This document shows positions 10,309-18,941 of a DNA stretch of 38,518 nucleotides, piece after piece. The stretch lies in contig CADCWP010000057.1 in the NCBI GenBank assembly GCA_902806425.1, positions 1-38,518 of the forward strand, written 5' to 3'. The position numbers and the translations under genes were made by a program. The notes below the pieces were generated by a model. It did not search any database. It was not told the origin of the DNA and saw only the letters and a list, made by a program, of their open reading frames with translations. Each line of letters opens with the position of its first letter. Position 1 is the stretch's first letter. Source of the DNA: an uncultured Truepera sp. (GTDB taxonomy: Bacteria > Deinococcota > Deinococci > Deinococcales > Trueperaceae).

Positions 10309-10824
10309 TTAGCAGTCGAATACGAACCAACAAATGTTATTCCGCAACCGCTGATCGTCAAGCACAAGCTCACGGATCGCATCCGGCAACTGGTCGTGCT
10401 GCCACTGGCACTCGAGCCGCCCCGCGCGCTCGCACTCTTCTTTCGGCGCGGCAGCACGTGCGGCCTTGATCGCATAGGCGGCAGCGCCAAGCTCGTGCGC
10501 GGCAACGTGCGCGACCGCCGCAGCCTGGGCGGCAGCATATGCGGCGTGGCGGGGTGCCCCGCTTAAGTCCCTGGCCGCAGAGTTCGCCGCACCAGCCGAG
10601 GCGCGGGAACGGAACATCGGAAGCTCGCCTCGTACCCAGCCGCGAGCCTTCTCGATTGCCTGACGCGGTCGCGGGTCGTCGGGCCGAACCGACTCGAAGA
10701 GGGGAAGGACGTGTTCAGCACACGTAGCCGCCCATAAGGCAAGGAGGTGGTGGTCCGCATCTGTGAGGACTCCGCCACGGCCGATCGTTATGAAACGGGG
10801 GTCTCGCTTTTTTGGAAGGATCAT
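10309..10824 (-). CDS. putative immunity protein, Imm5-like family
   Basis: DPRFITIGRGGVLTDADHHLLALWAATCAEHVLPLFE...DDPRPRQAIEKARGWVRGE...QLPDAIRELVLDDQRLRNNICWFVFDC; start set to MILPKK. Confidence 0.75.
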   Translation of the reverse strand: MILPKKRDPRFITIGRGGVLTDADHHLLALWAATCAEHVLPLFESVRPDDPRPRQAIEKARGWVRGELPMFRSRASAGAANSAARDLSGAPRHAAYAAAQAAAVAHVAAHELGAAAYAIKAARAAAPKEECERAGRLECQWQHDQLPDAIRELVLDDQRLRNNICWFVFDC

Positions 10825-11324
10825 ACCTTGAACCCCTTTCGGGACAATAAGGTTAGCCGAAAGTACGAAGCATTGCTTGCCCATTTCTTTAGCAGCAACT
10901 CTGGGATTCAACTAACTCCCGGCAATGAAACACTCTCCGCTAAAGTGCTTTAAAAAAGGGCGCTACGCTGGGTATCTGTGGCCCACTAACGCCTTTTTTA
11001 TTGTCAGTACCGCAACAAAGCAGCTATGTTCTGTTGCATATTGGGTTATGCGGTTTTGAGCGCAGTAACCGCATAGTGGTTCATTCGGTTAAAACGATAC
11101 CGGTCGTGCAAACCATTTTGCGCCTTTAACAGAAGAAATCAGTTGCCGCAAGAATGCAAAATTTAGCGGATAAACCAATAGTGGTGGGGCGATAACCGGG
11201 ATGTCTGTTAGAACATCAGGTGCGTCAAACACAAGTATATTGTTACCCCAACGATTTACCTGAGCCGTGAGGCAAACTAGTAAGGCTAGCTTGCAGGCTA
11301 TACATTCTGCTATACTTCAGGAGC

Positions 11325-11594
11325 TTTGAGCGGGAAGAGTAGCCCGGCGAGCGCCCGACAGAGAGCCCAAGTGACACGCTGAGAGCTTGGGTCGGAGAGT
11401 GCCGAGTGAACGTCGCCCGTGAGCAGGGGAAGAACGGCGTCTGAAACGTCCATTAGACCCCCCGGTGCTGCCCGTTGCAGTGAATGAAGTGCTTGGACGT
11501 ATTGTTTTCGTAGACGATACCTCCGAGAACTGCGGTGGTACCGCGGGGTTCGCCTCGTCCGCAGAGCGTGAAGGCTCGGTGGAGGAGGTTTTTT
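11325..11594 (+). promoter_or_regulatory. T-box leader (valine) preceding methyltransferase-valS operon
   Basis: Stem I-like AGAGTA and GCTGAGAG...GTGAA elements, candidate specifier GUC 11412-11414, T-box TGCGGTGGTACCGCG 11531-11545, terminator stem 11553-11588 with T6 at 11589-11594. Confidence 0.85.
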
Positions 11595-11595
11595 C

Positions 11596-12326
11596 GTGGC
11601 GGTCAACCCCCGCGAGTTCGACGAAACGTACAGGCGCGAGCACGAACAGCACTTTACCCGTGAGCGTACCGAGCGTGAAGTCGACGTGTTGTGTTGGTTG
11701 AAGTCTTAAAATTTAGGCCTTCCGACCGCGTTTTAGACCTCGGCTGTGGTTGGGGACGGCACCTTGCGGAACTCCAGCGGCGCGGCCATACAGAACTCGT
11801 CGGGGTGGACGTGCAGGGAGGGTTTCTGGAGCCGCTCGAGGGAGTAGAACTGCTCGAGCGCGACGCCGCCGAGCTGGGCTTCGCCACCGACTTTGACGCG
11901 GTCTACTGCGCCTTTAACGCCCTGTTCTCCGACGCCGACACAGCCCCACAGGTTCTCAGAGCCGTTTCCGAAGCGCTCAAACCAGAGGGTCGTTTCCTAC
12001 TCGATACCACCAACCGCGAACGTCTGGCGCGAGCTGACAGCCCTGCGCGCTCGTGGCGCGGTGGGGGAGAGCTGCCTTGGCTGCTCGAGGAAGCCCGCTT
12101 CGACCTCCTAACCGGCGCGCAGAGCATCTTTCAGCGGCGCATCTTCGGAGACGGTCATAGCGAAGAACGCACCCTGACGCGCTACCACTACACGCTCCCC
12201 GAACTCATAAGACTTTTTAACGCTGCCGGACTGACCGTAACCGAGGTGTTCGGTGACTGGCAGCTAGGCTCCTACACGGCAGTAAGCCCACGAACGATGC
12301 TGATTACAAGAAAGGAAGCTCTATGA
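11596..12326 (+). pseudogene. SAM-dependent methyltransferase, frameshifted near codon 32 (or internally initiated at GTG 11691)
   Basis: GTG 11596 reads MAVNPREFDETYRREHEQHFTRERTEREVDVL then stops; the +1-shifted frame continues VLKFRPSDRVLDLGCGWGRHLAELQ... to 12326. Confidence 0.75.
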
Positions 12327-14932
12327 AAGAACTCGCCAAACAGTACAACCCGCTGAGCGTGGAAGACAGGTGGGTGAAGCGCTGGGCCGAGGAGCCCTTC
12401 ACCGCCGACGCCGGGAGCGACAAACCACCCTTTTGCATCGTCATCCCGCCGCCGAATGTGACGGGCAACCTGCACCTGGGGCACGCCTTCGACAACACGC
12501 TCATCGACACCTTGGTTCGGTTCAAGCGGATGAACGGCTTTGAGGCGCTTTTCCAACCCGGTACCGACCACGCGGGCATCTCCACGCAGGTTCAGGTCGA
12601 GCGGGCGTTGCGTGAAGAGGGGCTGACCCGTCAGGAGGTGGGCCGCGAAGCCTTTTTAGAGCGGATGTGGGCCTGGAAAGAACGCTACGGCGGCATTATC
12701 CTCTCACAGCTTCAGCGCCTCGGCATCTCGGCGGACTGGACCCGCACGCGCTTCACGATGGACGAAGGTCTGTCGCGGGCCGTTCGCAAGCAGTTTGTCG
12801 AGCTGTACAGGCGGGGGCTCGTGTACCGCGGCGAGCGCATCGTCAACTGGGACCCGGTCACTCAGACGACGCTCTCAGACCTCGAGGTCGACCGCGAAGA
12901 TCGCCCCGGCAAGATGTACACCCTCTCCTATGAGCTGGAGGACGGCGGCGCGCTACAGATCGCTACCGTGCGCCCCGAAACCATCTTCGCGGACGTAGCT
13001 GTAGCCGTTCACCCGCACGACGAGCGGTTTACTCACCTGCACGGTAAAAAAGCCCGCATCCCCCTTACCGACCGCTGGGTGCCCGTCATCACCGACGGGG
13101 CTGTGGAAATGGACTTCGGTACGGGTGCGCTTAAGATCACCCCGGCGCACGACCCTACCGACTTCGAGATCGGTCTCCGGCACGGCCTGCCGCGCCCGAG
13201 CGTGATCGGTCTCGACGCCAAGCTGACGGGTGAAGGGGTGCCCGAAGCGTTCAGGGGCCTTGACAGGTTTGACGCGCGCGCCGCGGTGGTAGCGGCGCTT
13301 CAAGAGGTGGGTGGCCTGGTAGGCGCGGCAGATTACACGGTTCCCGTGGGGTTGTCGGAACGGACCAAAGTCCCGGTGGAGCCGATTTTATCGACCCAGT
13401 GGTTTTTCAAGATGGGCGAGATTGCGCCGCAGGTTCTGGCCGCACTGGGCGCGGGCGAGATGCGTCTGACGCCCGAGCGCTACCTCAAGGTCAACCGCGA
13501 CTGGCTCTTGAACCTGCGCGACTGGAACATCTCCCGGCAGCTCTGGTGGGGCCATCAGATTCCGGTCTGGTACGACCCCGACGGCACCATCGTCGTGCCC
13601 GACCCCGCAACCCCCGACCTCGACCCGACCGACGACCCGCGCTATGCGGGCGTGACCTTGACCCAAGACCCGGACGTGTTCGATACCTGGTTCTCGTCAA
13701 ACCTCTGGCCCTTCTCGACGCTTGGCTGGCCGGACGAATCCGACCCTTTTTTCAGGAAGTTCTACCCAACCTCGGTTTTGGTCACAGGCTACGACATCCT
13801 CTTTTTCTGGGTGACAAAGATGCAGCTCGCCGGATACGCGCTCCTAAACGAAAAACCCTTTACCGACATCGTGCTGCACGGGCTGGTCTTGGACGAGCAG
13901 GGGCAGAAGATGTCCAAGTCGAAAGGCAACGGCGTCGACCCGCTGAGCGTCATCGGCACCTTCGGGGCGGACGCGCTGCGCTTTGCGATGGCCTACACCT
14001 CGACGGGTGGACAGGACATCCGCTGGGACGAGCGCCGGGTCGAGATGGGGCGCAACTTTAACAACAAGCTCTGGAACGCGGCGCGCTTTGCGATGCTGAA
14101 CTTTGGCGAGGTCCCGCAGACGGACGCCGTAACACCTGAGACCTTGGCCGACCGTTGGATCACGAGCCGCTTGCAGCGCGCAATCCGGGAGGTGACGCGG
14201 CATTTGGACGCCTACGACCTAGGCGCGGCAACCCGCGCGGCTTACGATTTCGTGTGGTCGGAGTTCTGTGACTGGTACTTGGAGGCGGCTAAACCCGAAC
14301 TCCGTGAGGGCAGCGCGGCGACGAAAGCGGTGCTGGCAAAGACGCTCACCGACATCTTGAAGCTCCTGCACCCGCTCGTTCCTTTTATCACCTCGGAGCT
14401 GTACGAAGCGCTGGGTCACGAGCAGCAGCTGGGGTGGGCAACTTGGCCGGAAGCTGACCCGAACCTCATCGACGCCGACGCCGAACGCGACTTTACGCGG
14501 CTACAAAACGCCGTGACGGGCGTGCGAAACCTGCGGGCCGAGGCGAACCTGCCGCCGTCGCAGGAGATTTCAGTGTCCGCGAGCGGTGCGGGAGCGCGGA
14601 CGTTGGGCGAGAACCGGGCGGTATTTAAGTCGCTGACGAGGGCGACCTTGCTGGAAACACCGCCCTCGGGGGCGTCCTTGTTGCAGGTGGTCTCGGAGCT
14701 CGAGCTTCGCCTTCCCTTGGAGGGCCTGGTCGACCTCGCCGAGTGGCGGGCGCGGCAGGAAAAACGCCTGAAAGACCTACAAGCGGGCCGCGACAGGAGC
14801 GCCAAAAAACTTTTAAATGCCAAGTTCGTCGAGAACGCGCCTGCCGAGGTCGTCAGGGAAGAGAAGCGCCGCTTGGCCGAAGCGGAGGAGCTTATAGCCG
14901 GTTTAGAGGCGAGCCTGGCTCAGCTCGCCTAA
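12323..14932 (+). CDS. valS: valyl-tRNA synthetase
   Basis: PPPNVTGNLHLGHAFDNT (HIGH), DEQGQKMSKSKGN (KMSKS), C-terminal coiled coil. Confidence 0.97.
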   Translation: MKELAKQYNPLSVEDRWVKRWAEEPFTADAGSDKPPFCIVIPPPNVTGNLHLGHAFDNTLIDTLVRFKRMNGFEALFQPGTDHAGISTQVQVERALREEGLTRQEVGREAFLERMWAWKERYGGIILSQLQRLGISADWTRTRFTMDEGLSRAVRKQFVELYRRGLVYRGERIVNWDPVTQTTLSDLEVDREDRPGKMYTLSYELEDGGALQIATVRPETIFADVAVAVHPHDERFTHLHGKKARIPLTDRWVPVITDGAVEMDFGTGALKITPAHDPTDFEIGLRHGLPRPSVIGLDAKLTGEGVPEAFRGLDRFDARAAVVAALQEVGGLVGAADYTVPVGLSERTKVPVEPILSTQWFFKMGEIAPQVLAALGAGEMRLTPERYLKVNRDWLLNLRDWNISRQLWWGHQIPVWYDPDGTIVVPDPATPDLDPTDDPRYAGVTLTQDPDVFDTWFSSNLWPFSTLGWPDESDPFFRKFYPTSVLVTGYDILFFWVTKMQLAGYALLNEKPFTDIVLHGLVLDEQGQKMSKSKGNGVDPLSVIGTFGADALRFAMAYTSTGGQDIRWDERRVEMGRNFNNKLWNAARFAMLNFGEVPQTDAVTPETLADRWITSRLQRAIREVTRHLDAYDLGAATRAAYDFVWSEFCDWYLEAAKPELREGSAATKAVLAKTLTDILKLLHPLVPFITSELYEALGHEQQLGWATWPEADPNLIDADAERDFTRLQNAVTGVRNLRAEANLPPSQEISVSASGAGARTLGENRAVFKSLTRATLLETPPSGASLLQVVSELELRLPLEGLVDLAEWRARQEKRLKDLQAGRDRSAKKLLNAKFVENAPAEVVREEKRRLAEAEELIAGLEASLAQLA

Positions 14933-15130
14933 CCGAACCAGCTGTCAGGTAAAGAGGAGCGTCTGAAAAAAGTGCTGAGACAACCGTCCTGAATCGGAGC
15001 GTTTGTCGCAGGTGTCAGCTGGTTTAAGCCAAGGTCAGGTTAAGCCAAACCCTCTCGGACACACTTTGAGAATGCCTGCGAACCTACTGAGTGTCGTGTG
15101 GAGCCTTGTAAACGCGCTCGGCGGCTTCGG

Positions 15131-16087
15131 TTACGACTTCATGTCCTCTTGCAGAGGCGGTGCGTCTAGCCGCGAGTCGGCGTACATCCGGCGGTCGGCT
15201 TCCTGGACAACTTCGTCTAGGTCGACCACGCCGGACCTACCCTGAATACCGATTCTGGCCTCTATCTGGAGAGACGCCAGCTTCGTTTGAACGGGTTTTG
15301 CAAACACCTCGCGCAGCCGCGTTTCGAGGTCGGGCGCGCTGCTCGCCGCGATAAACTCGTCTCCGCCGTAACGAAACAAGATGTCGTGGCGGCGCAGGGC
15401 GTGACGCAACCGCCTCGCTATGGCGCTCAGCGCCTCGTCCCCGGCCGCGTGACCGTAGAGGTCGTTAATCGCTTTGAAGTGACGTAGGTCGATAAACGCG
15501 AGCGTCAGGTTGCCGCCCTGTTTCCCGAGCTGAGCGAGTTCCTCGAGACCAGCTCGGCGGGTCAGCACGCCGGTCAAACCGTCGGTCCGGTGGTCTCGGC
15601 GCTCGAGCACGACCGCCAGGGCGACGGTGCTGGCGAGGCCGACCGCGAGCGTTTGCACCACCGCGTAACCGAGTGGGTCGCTGGTGCCGGGGGCGTGAGT
15701 GACCAAAACCAGCCACGCCGCCAGGCTGTAAACGGGTAACAGGATGGGTCGCCCTTTACGTAAGTTGGCGATGGTGGTGCCGATAAGCCAAGCGGGTACA
15801 ACGGCCTCGAAAGCCGGTTCGTGCGACGGCAGATGGATAAGTCCGATAAGGGCGGGCAGGTCGCCCAGCGTCAGGAGCGTGTCGCTAAGCCCTTCGTTAC
15901 GTCTGCGAAAAATAGCTGACGCCATGTAGAGCGTAAACGTCGTGATACCGCCCCCCACGGCGAAGCCGAGATAGTCCCGGGCGATAAACAGGGCGATAAG
16001 GCTGATGACGAGCGTGCGTAAACCGATACGGAGCAGATAGCGACGGTTTAGGTTACGGCGCACGCTGCGGGGGGCGGCGGTGCTCAC
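15131..16087 (-). CDS. membrane GGDEF diguanylate cyclase
   Basis: Multiple N-terminal TM helices; DGLTGVLTRRAGLEEL, FIDLRHFKAINDLYGHAAGDEAL, RRHD-ILFRY-GGDEF (I-site and A-site). Confidence 0.88.
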   Translation of the reverse strand: MSTAAPRSVRRNLNRRYLLRIGLRTLVISLIALFIARDYLGFAVGGGITTFTLYMASAIFRRRNEGLSDTLLTLGDLPALIGLIHLPSHEPAFEAVVPAWLIGTTIANLRKGRPILLPVYSLAAWLVLVTHAPGTSDPLGYAVVQTLAVGLASTVALAVVLERRDHRTDGLTGVLTRRAGLEELAQLGKQGGNLTLAFIDLRHFKAINDLYGHAAGDEALSAIARRLRHALRRHDILFRYGGDEFIAASSAPDLETRLREVFAKPVQTKLASLQIEARIGIQGRSGVVDLDEVVQEADRRMYADSRLDAPPLQEDMKS

Positions 16088-16110
16088 AAGCTAGTGTACG
16101 GCGTCAGCGG

Positions 16111-16142
16111 CTGACGGTCTCCTTACATTCTCCCCATAGACT
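16111..16142 (+). promoter_or_regulatory. Candidate Pho-box/promoter upstream of phoX
   Basis: 11-bp repeats CTGACGGTCTC/CTTACATTCTC then TAGACT; geometry matches the pstS upstream region. Confidence 0.45.
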
Positions 16143-16174
16143 CACCCTCGGCAACGACTCTGAAGGAGGAACAC

Positions 16175-17887
16175 ATGTCAGTAGCTGAGAAGAGCCTGTG
16201 GCACAAACTTCTGGATGGGAAGGTCTCGAGGCGCATGGTCATTCAGTCCGCTATCGCGGCGGGGGTCGCCGGGAGCCTCAAGGTCGCCGAAGCGCAGGGC
16301 GCGGCGCAGTCCGGCGACGTGAACGCGAACAACGGTGCGCCCGCGGCCTCCGTGGGGAATAGGGCTCAGCTTCGGCCTCCCTTCTCAACTGTCGAGACGA
16401 ACTTTAACGACGACCTGACGCTGCCCGTCGGCTACGACTACCAGGTCCTCGCGCCCTGGGGCGAGCTCATCAACGAGCGTGGCGATACGGTCGGCTACAA
16501 CCACGACTTCGTCGGCTACTTTCCGATTGACCTCTTAGAGGGGGGCAGCTCGAGCGCCGACGCGCTTCTGACTATCAACCAGGAGTACCCGAACGCGCTC
16601 TTCGTCGGCGGCAACGTCGACAACGCTACCGACCCCAAACAGGTCGAGGCGGAGATGAAGGCCGTGGGCGTGTCGGTGGTGCGCGTGCGTAGGGGAGGAA
16701 ACGCTTGGGAGGTCGTGATGGACCCGCGTAACCGCCGCATCGACGCGACTACCGAGTGCGAGCTGACCGGCCCGGTGCGCGGCAAAGAGGTTGTCGGCGG
16801 CGCGACGGTCGTCAAGGGTTCTGTCGGCAACTGTTCGGGCGGACAGACCCCGTGGGGCACGCTGCTGACCTGCGAGGAGAACGTCGACGGCTACACCGAG
16901 ACCTGGGGCGAGGCCAGCGACTACGACGCCACGCACCAGGGCTGGATCACCGAGATCGACCCCTTCGACGCCTCTGCCAGGCCCAAAAAACGCACCGCGA
17001 TGGGCCGTTTTCGTCACGAGAACGCCGCTGTAACACTCGCCGCTGACGGGCGCGTGGTCGTCTATATGGGCGACGACATGCGCGACGCCTGCGTCTACAA
17101 ATTCGTCTCCAAGGGTTCCTATAACCCGGATGACCGTGCCGCCAACATGGACCTGCTGGTTGAAGGCGACCTCTACGTCGCGGACTTCAGCAGCGGCGCG
17201 TGGCTCTTGCTCGACTACGACCGCAACCAAGACCTTAAAGACGCCGTAGACGAGGAGACCGGCGCGAGTGTGGTCCGCAGTCAAGCGCAGGTCTTGGCGG
17301 ACGCCCGCACCGCCGCGCTGGCTATCGGCGGCACGCCGGTAGACCGCCCCGAGGACATCGAGATTCACCCCAGAACCGGCGAGGTGTACGTCGCGCTCAC
17401 CAACAACAGCGACCACGGCAACTACTACGGGCAGATCGTCAAGCTGCGCGAGAGTGCGGATGATTGGGCGGCCGCAAGCTTCCACTGGGAGATTTTTGCG
17501 GTAGGCGGGCCGCAGAGCGGCTTTTCCAGCCCCGACAACCTCGTCTTCGACCCGCACGGCAACCTCTGGATGGTGACCGATTCGGGCACCGGTGAAGATA
17601 GCATTTACGAATTTTTAGGCAATAACTCGATGTTCTTTTTTCCGACCGAAGGCCCCGACGTGGGCAAGGCGTTTCGCTTCGCGGTCGGCCCCAATGAGGC
17701 GGAGATGACCGGCCCAGTCTGGACACCTGACGGCAAGACGCTCTTTTTATCGATTCAGCACCCCGGCGAAGACTCGGAGAGCTTAGACGCGCTGACCTCC
17801 AACTTCGCAGCAAAGGAAGGTACGAACGTTCCGCGACCAACTTTGGTGGCGATTTCGGGTTTTCCAGGCTGGGGCGCGGATGTCTAA
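16175..17887 (+). CDS. phoX: PhoX-type alkaline phosphatase (DUF839), Tat-exported
   Basis: Tat motif SRRMVIQSAIAAGVAGSL; GGATVVKGSVGNCSGGQTPWGTLLTCEENVDGY; RFRHENAAV. Confidence 0.88.
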   Translation: MSVAEKSLWHKLLDGKVSRRMVIQSAIAAGVAGSLKVAEAQGAAQSGDVNANNGAPAASVGNRAQLRPPFSTVETNFNDDLTLPVGYDYQVLAPWGELINERGDTVGYNHDFVGYFPIDLLEGGSSSADALLTINQEYPNALFVGGNVDNATDPKQVEAEMKAVGVSVVRVRRGGNAWEVVMDPRNRRIDATTECELTGPVRGKEVVGGATVVKGSVGNCSGGQTPWGTLLTCEENVDGYTETWGEASDYDATHQGWITEIDPFDASARPKKRTAMGRFRHENAAVTLAADGRVVVYMGDDMRDACVYKFVSKGSYNPDDRAANMDLLVEGDLYVADFSSGAWLLLDYDRNQDLKDAVDEETGASVVRSQAQVLADARTAALAIGGTPVDRPEDIEIHPRTGEVYVALTNNSDHGNYYGQIVKLRESADDWAAASFHWEIFAVGGPQSGFSSPDNLVFDPHGNLWMVTDSGTGEDSIYEFLGNNSMFFFPTEGPDVGKAFRFAVGPNEAEMTGPVWTPDGKTLFLSIQHPGEDSESLDALTSNFAAKEGTNVPRPTLVAISGFPGWGADV

Positions 17888-18224
17888 CGTGGGCCGGGTG
17901 TTCACCTCCGCGTCGCCGTGGATTGTAGGTCGTGAAGCCCTCCTGACGGACGCCGTAGACGACTTTTTGCACGAGATGACGCGCCGGAAACCGTGGGTGC
18001 GAAGGCGCTACGAGGCGCTTCTGGGGGAGCTCGTAGAGCACTTAGACGCCGCTCTAGAGCGCCCCGCCCCGCTCACCGCTCTTTCGTACAGACATGCGAA
18101 CGCGTGGCTGAAAACCACCGACGACCGCGCACTCGCCGAACGCGCGCTGGCTGACTTTACCGACTACTTGGTCAAGTGGGGCTGGTTGGGGGCGCACCCG
18201 TTGCGCCAGCTGCAAGCCGTTTAA
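17880..18224 (+). CDS. standalone tyrosine-recombinase N-terminal (SAM-like/core-binding) domain protein
   Basis: DDFLHEMTRRKPWVRRRYEALLGELVEHL...ANAWLKTT...ALADFTDYLVKWGWLGAHPL resembles Xer N-terminal domain; no catalytic domain follows. Confidence 0.5.
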   Translation: MSNVGRVFTSASPWIVGREALLTDAVDDFLHEMTRRKPWVRRRYEALLGELVEHLDAALERPAPLTALSYRHANAWLKTTDDRALAERALADFTDYLVKWGWLGAHPLRQLQAV

Positions 18225-18227
18225 GCT

Positions 18228-18257
18228 GCGAGCGCCCTGATTTTATGGGGCGCTCGC
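18228..18257 (+). terminator. Terminator-like hairpin
   Basis: GCGAGCGCCC-tgattttatg-GGGCGCTCGC, 10-bp perfect stem; no clear U-tract. Confidence 0.55.
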
Positions 18258-18289
18258 TATAGCCACGAAGTTTCTTATGGGGAGCCTAA

Positions 18290-18850
18290 ATGAAAAACTT
18301 GCTCGTCACCTTTTCTTGCGTCCTTACACTTGGCGTCGCGTTGGCTCAAGCGCCTGCGACGGTGGTAGATGTCGTCACCGCCAACGAAGACCTCAGCACG
18401 CTGGCCCAGGCGCTGGAGGTCGCAGGGCTCGTCGAAGCGCTCTCGGGCGAAGGCCCCTTTACCCTCTTCGCGCCCACGAACGAGGCGTTTAAGGCGCTGC
18501 CCGATGGGGGACTCGAGCGTCTGCTCGCCAGCCCTGACGAGCTTGTGCAGGTTCTGAACTATCACGTCGTTGCAGAGGCGGTGAACTCGGAAGCCGTGGC
18601 TGAGTCTGCGGACGACAGCGCGCCGCAGCAGTCGTTTGACACTGTGCAAGGCGAGAGCCTAAATCTCGCCCCCCGTGAAAACACCGACGAGCCTATCTAT
18701 GTCAACGACGAGGCGATGATCACTGAGGCCGACATCAGCGCCGGAAACGGCGTCGTTCACATTATCGACACGGTGCTGTTACCCCAGGCCCCGGTAGGCA
18801 GCACGACCAGCGGGGGTATGACGGGTGGTGGCAGCCCCACCGGGCGGTAG
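18290..18850 (+). CDS. secreted fasciclin (FAS1) domain protein
   Basis: Signal peptide; GPFTLFAPTNEAFKALPDGGLERLL...VLNYHVV...NGVVHIIDTVLLP. Confidence 0.88.
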   Translation: MKNLLVTFSCVLTLGVALAQAPATVVDVVTANEDLSTLAQALEVAGLVEALSGEGPFTLFAPTNEAFKALPDGGLERLLASPDELVQVLNYHVVAEAVNSEAVAESADDSAPQQSFDTVQGESLNLAPRENTDEPIYVNDEAMITEADISAGNGVVHIIDTVLLPQAPVGSTTSGGMTGGGSPTGR

Positions 18851-18887
18851 TCACCGCACCCTGGCCGAGGCGTCACAACCCTTTTAG

Positions 18888-18919
18888 CTGATAGAACGCT
18901 GACAAAACCCCACTAGTCT
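18888..18919 (+). promoter_or_regulatory. Candidate Pho-box/promoter upstream of pstS
   Basis: CTGATAGAACG/CTGACAAAACC 11-bp repeats then TAGTCT. Confidence 0.45.
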
Positions 18920-18941
18920 CTCCTTGGAGGTCATCCACATC

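Noticed and set aside
10747-10953. 68-aa ORF opposite the Imm5-like gene 5' region
   Set aside because: No RBS, no homology, antisense to the better-supported gene
16535-17557. 340-aa antisense ORF opposite phoX
   Set aside because: High-GC codon shadow of phoX; low-complexity V/G/A/R composition, no RBS or recognisable motif
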